Of a stretch of DNA of 6,206 bases, positions 5,188 through 6,206 are shown piece after piece. Location of the stretch: assembly GCA_947565475.1 (NCBI GenBank), contig CANOGI010000134.1:1-6206 (forward strand). Direction: 5' to 3'. The notes below the pieces were generated by a model that saw nothing but the letters and a program-made list of their open reading frames with translations, had not been told where the DNA came from and did no database searches. Within the stretch, counting starts at the first letter, position 1. Each line of letters starts with the position of its first letter. The translations under genes were made by a program, and so were the position numbers. The stretch comes from an uncultured Eubacteriaceae bacterium. GTDB lineage: Bacteria; Bacillota; Clostridia; Lachnospirales; CAG-274.

Positions 5188-5245
5188 TTTAACCGACAGA
5201 GGAAGTCCCCTGCTTCTTAAACGGGGGAACTTACTTTGGTATACA
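5188..5245 (+). repeat. Repeat A, copy 2 (IS200/IS605 right-end-like hairpin)
   Basis: Gapless partner of 540-597 with 11 differences in 58. The stem is CCCCTG/CGGGGG (including one T-G wobble), so the hairpin persists although its bases differ from copy 1. Upstream TTCCTCT (5166-5172) can also pair with AGAGGAA (5198-5204). It ends 40 bases before the speD start, so it lies within the speD leader. As with copy 1, no transposase or TnpB remnant is adjacent. Confidence 0.7.
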
Positions 5246-5285
5246 TTGATTAGACCATATTTTCTTTAAATTTTGAAAGGCTGTG

Positions 5286-6101
5286 ATGATAAGGTTGGAA
5301 AATAAACTTAAGCTTTACGGTTTTAACAATCTTACAAAAACTTTGAGCTTTAATATATATGACGTTTGTTACGCCAAAAGCGAGAGAGAGCAGAAGGATT
5401 ATATCGCTTATATTGACGAGCAGTATAATTCGGAGAGGCTTACTAAAATTCTATGCGACGTCACTAAAATGATAGGCGCTCATGTCCTTAATATATCAAA
5501 ACAGGATTATGAGCCACAGGGTGCGAGTGTGACAATTCTTATCACCGAAAGAGAGCTTGCCCTATGTGAGAACAGCGAACTTAAAAATTCGGCGGAAAAT
5601 AAAATAGTCGGAAAAAGGCAAAGTGTTGTCTCGCATCTTGACAAAAGTCATGTGACGGTTCATTCTTATCCGGAATATCACCCTGACAACTCTATAGCGA
5701 CTTTCAGGGTTGATATAGACGTGTCAACCTGCGGGCAGATTTCTCCTCTTAATACTCTTGATTATTTAATTGACAGTTTTGATTCTGATATTATTACCAC
5801 AGATTATCGAGTGAGAGGGTTTACAAGAAATGTTGACGGCAAAAAGCTTTTTATGGATCACAACATTACAAGTATTCAGGATTATATAAACGACAAAACC
5901 CTTGAGAAATATGACGCTATCGATATAAATGTTTATCAGGCGAATATTTTTCATACCAAAATGCTAATTAAAGAAATTGATTTACAGAATTATCTTTTTA
6001 ATACTGACGTTTATGAGCTTCATCCGAGGGAAAGGCTTGAGATTACAAACAGTTTACGCAGGGAAATGATTGAGATTTTCAGCGGAATAAATATTTATTG
6101 A
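5286..6101 (+). CDS. speD: S-adenosylmethionine decarboxylase proenzyme (E. coli type)
   Basis: SpeD decarboxylates S-adenosylmethionine to give the aminopropyl donor for spermidine synthesis. The 271-residue product matches the long E. coli class (264 residues) along its whole length: KLKLYGFNNLTKTLSFNIYD at the N-terminus, then DEQYNSERLTKIL, QDYEPQGASVTIL, the cleavage site HLDKSH, VSTCGQISPLN, DYRVRGFTR and NIFHTKM. Self-cleavage is expected between K120 and S121, S121 becoming the pyruvoyl cofactor; C149 lies 28 residues further, as the catalytic cysteine does in E. coli. ATG at 5286 is chosen because GAAAGG (5275-5280) is 5 bases upstream; the in-frame GTG at 5283 is only 2 bases away from it. 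The decarboxylase follows after 16 bases, clearly the same operon. The gene looks intact and functional. Expression may be controlled by the folded leader. Confidence 0.97.
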   Translation: MIRLENKLKLYGFNNLTKTLSFNIYDVCYAKSEREQKDYIAYIDEQYNSERLTKILCDVTKMIGAHVLNISKQDYEPQGASVTILITERELALCENSELKNSAENKIVGKRQSVVSHLDKSHVTVHSYPEYHPDNSIATFRVDIDVSTCGQISPLNTLDYLIDSFDSDIITTDYRVRGFTRNVDGKKLFMDHNITSIQDYINDKTLEKYDAIDINVYQANIFHTKMLIKEIDLQNYLFNTDVYELHPRERLEITNSLRREMIEIFSGINIY

Positions 6102-6117
6102 TTCAGAGGATACCGCC

Positions 6118-6206
6118 ATGTATAAATTTGACCAGAGTAAAACGCCTATTCACGAGGCTCTTGAGAAATATAAATCTATGAGGGTAGTTCCCTTTGATGT
6201 TCCGGG
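6118..6206 (+). CDS. Orn/Lys/Arg decarboxylase, N-terminal fragment (3'-truncated)
   Basis: The first 29 codons of a gene that runs off the window. ATG at 6118 is preceded by AGAGGA (6105-6110) at 7 bases and lies 16 bases after the speD stop. The peptide has DQSKTPIHEALEKYKS followed by VVPFDVPG, which is how the Bacillota Orn/Lys/Arg decarboxylases of the PLP-dependent aminotransferase fold begin: a TP(I/L)xxAL helix, then the (H/D)VPGHK motif, here cut after the G. Such enzymes yield agmatine, putrescine or cadaverine. Next to speD the likely job is supplying agmatine or putrescine for spermidine, which would fit a speA-type arginine decarboxylase. The substrate cannot be read from this fragment, so no symbol is given. 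Confidence 0.85.
   Translation, partial: MYKFDQSKTPIHEALEKYKSMRVVPFDVP

Larger units (their letters stand above)
4898..5285 (+). other. Long folded 5' leader of speD without a convincing gene
   Basis: This gene-free stretch follows the promoter. It holds AGGAG (4899-4903) and a possible 9-codon leader ORF from TTG 4915 (MKYVNINSQ, stop at 4942-4944, an 11-base spacing). Next come a hairpin GCGTGCGA/TCGC-T-ACGC (5008-5037), GCCGC/GCGGC (5053-5057/5070-5074), a perfect GTGGGATT/AATCCCAC hairpin (5092-5110), alternative hairpins at 5115-5150, and repeat A2. The nonamer CAGGAGCGT occurs at 5003-5011 and 5133-5141, so the segment between may be one unit. No known riboswitch class is recognised. 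The GC-rich, structured 5003-5140 part contrasts with its AT-rich surroundings and may be an inserted repeat. Confidence 0.45.

Noticed and set aside
540..5245. CRISPR array.
   Set aside because: The repeats occur only twice each, far apart, with no regular spacers and no cas genes.

Overview
The window looks like a chromosomal segment of an AT-rich Bacillota, most likely a gut-type Clostridia or Lachnospiraceae relative. This is an inference from the AT-rich third codon positions, the strong purine-rich ribosome binding sites, the TTG start of one gene, the EF-Tu C-terminus, and an E. coli-type SpeD followed by an Orn/Lys/Arg decarboxylase. All recognisable genes lie on the + strand.

Layout. 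1-340 is the 3' end of tuf (elongation factor Tu), closed by a textbook terminator at 369-413. 341-843 holds no convincing protein gene except a doubtful 28-codon hydrophobic ORF; from 540 it is a run of hairpins made of two repeat modules, called A and B here. 844-4467 is a probable two-gene envelope operon: an acyltransferase-3 family membrane O-acyltransferase, then an 823-residue polytopic membrane protein resembling GT-C glycosyltransferases. 4468-5285 is about 820 bases without a convincing gene. It holds a terminator-like hairpin, a perfect 18-bp-arm palindrome, a second B copy, an AT-rich inverted repeat, a good sigma-A-type promoter and a long folded leader ending in a second A copy. 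5286 to the end is the start of a polyamine operon: complete speD, then the first 29 codons of an Orn/Lys/Arg decarboxylase.

How the genes work together. The two middle genes plausibly build and decorate a cell-surface glycan: one would transfer sugars from a lipid-linked donor, the other would O-acylate. SpeD makes decarboxylated SAM, the aminopropyl donor for spermidine, and the following decarboxylase would supply the diamine or agmatine precursor.

The most unusual feature is the non-coding architecture. The envelope genes are bracketed in the order A-B-genes-B'-A', all in the same orientation. The A copies (58 nt, 47 identical) look like the hairpin right ends (omega-RNA 3' ends) of IS200/IS605-type elements, but no tnpA or tnpB is present. 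The B copies (38 columns, 32 identical) carry a small stem-loop and each sits directly behind a different hairpin. The speD leader also contains two mutually exclusive hairpins that resemble an attenuator.
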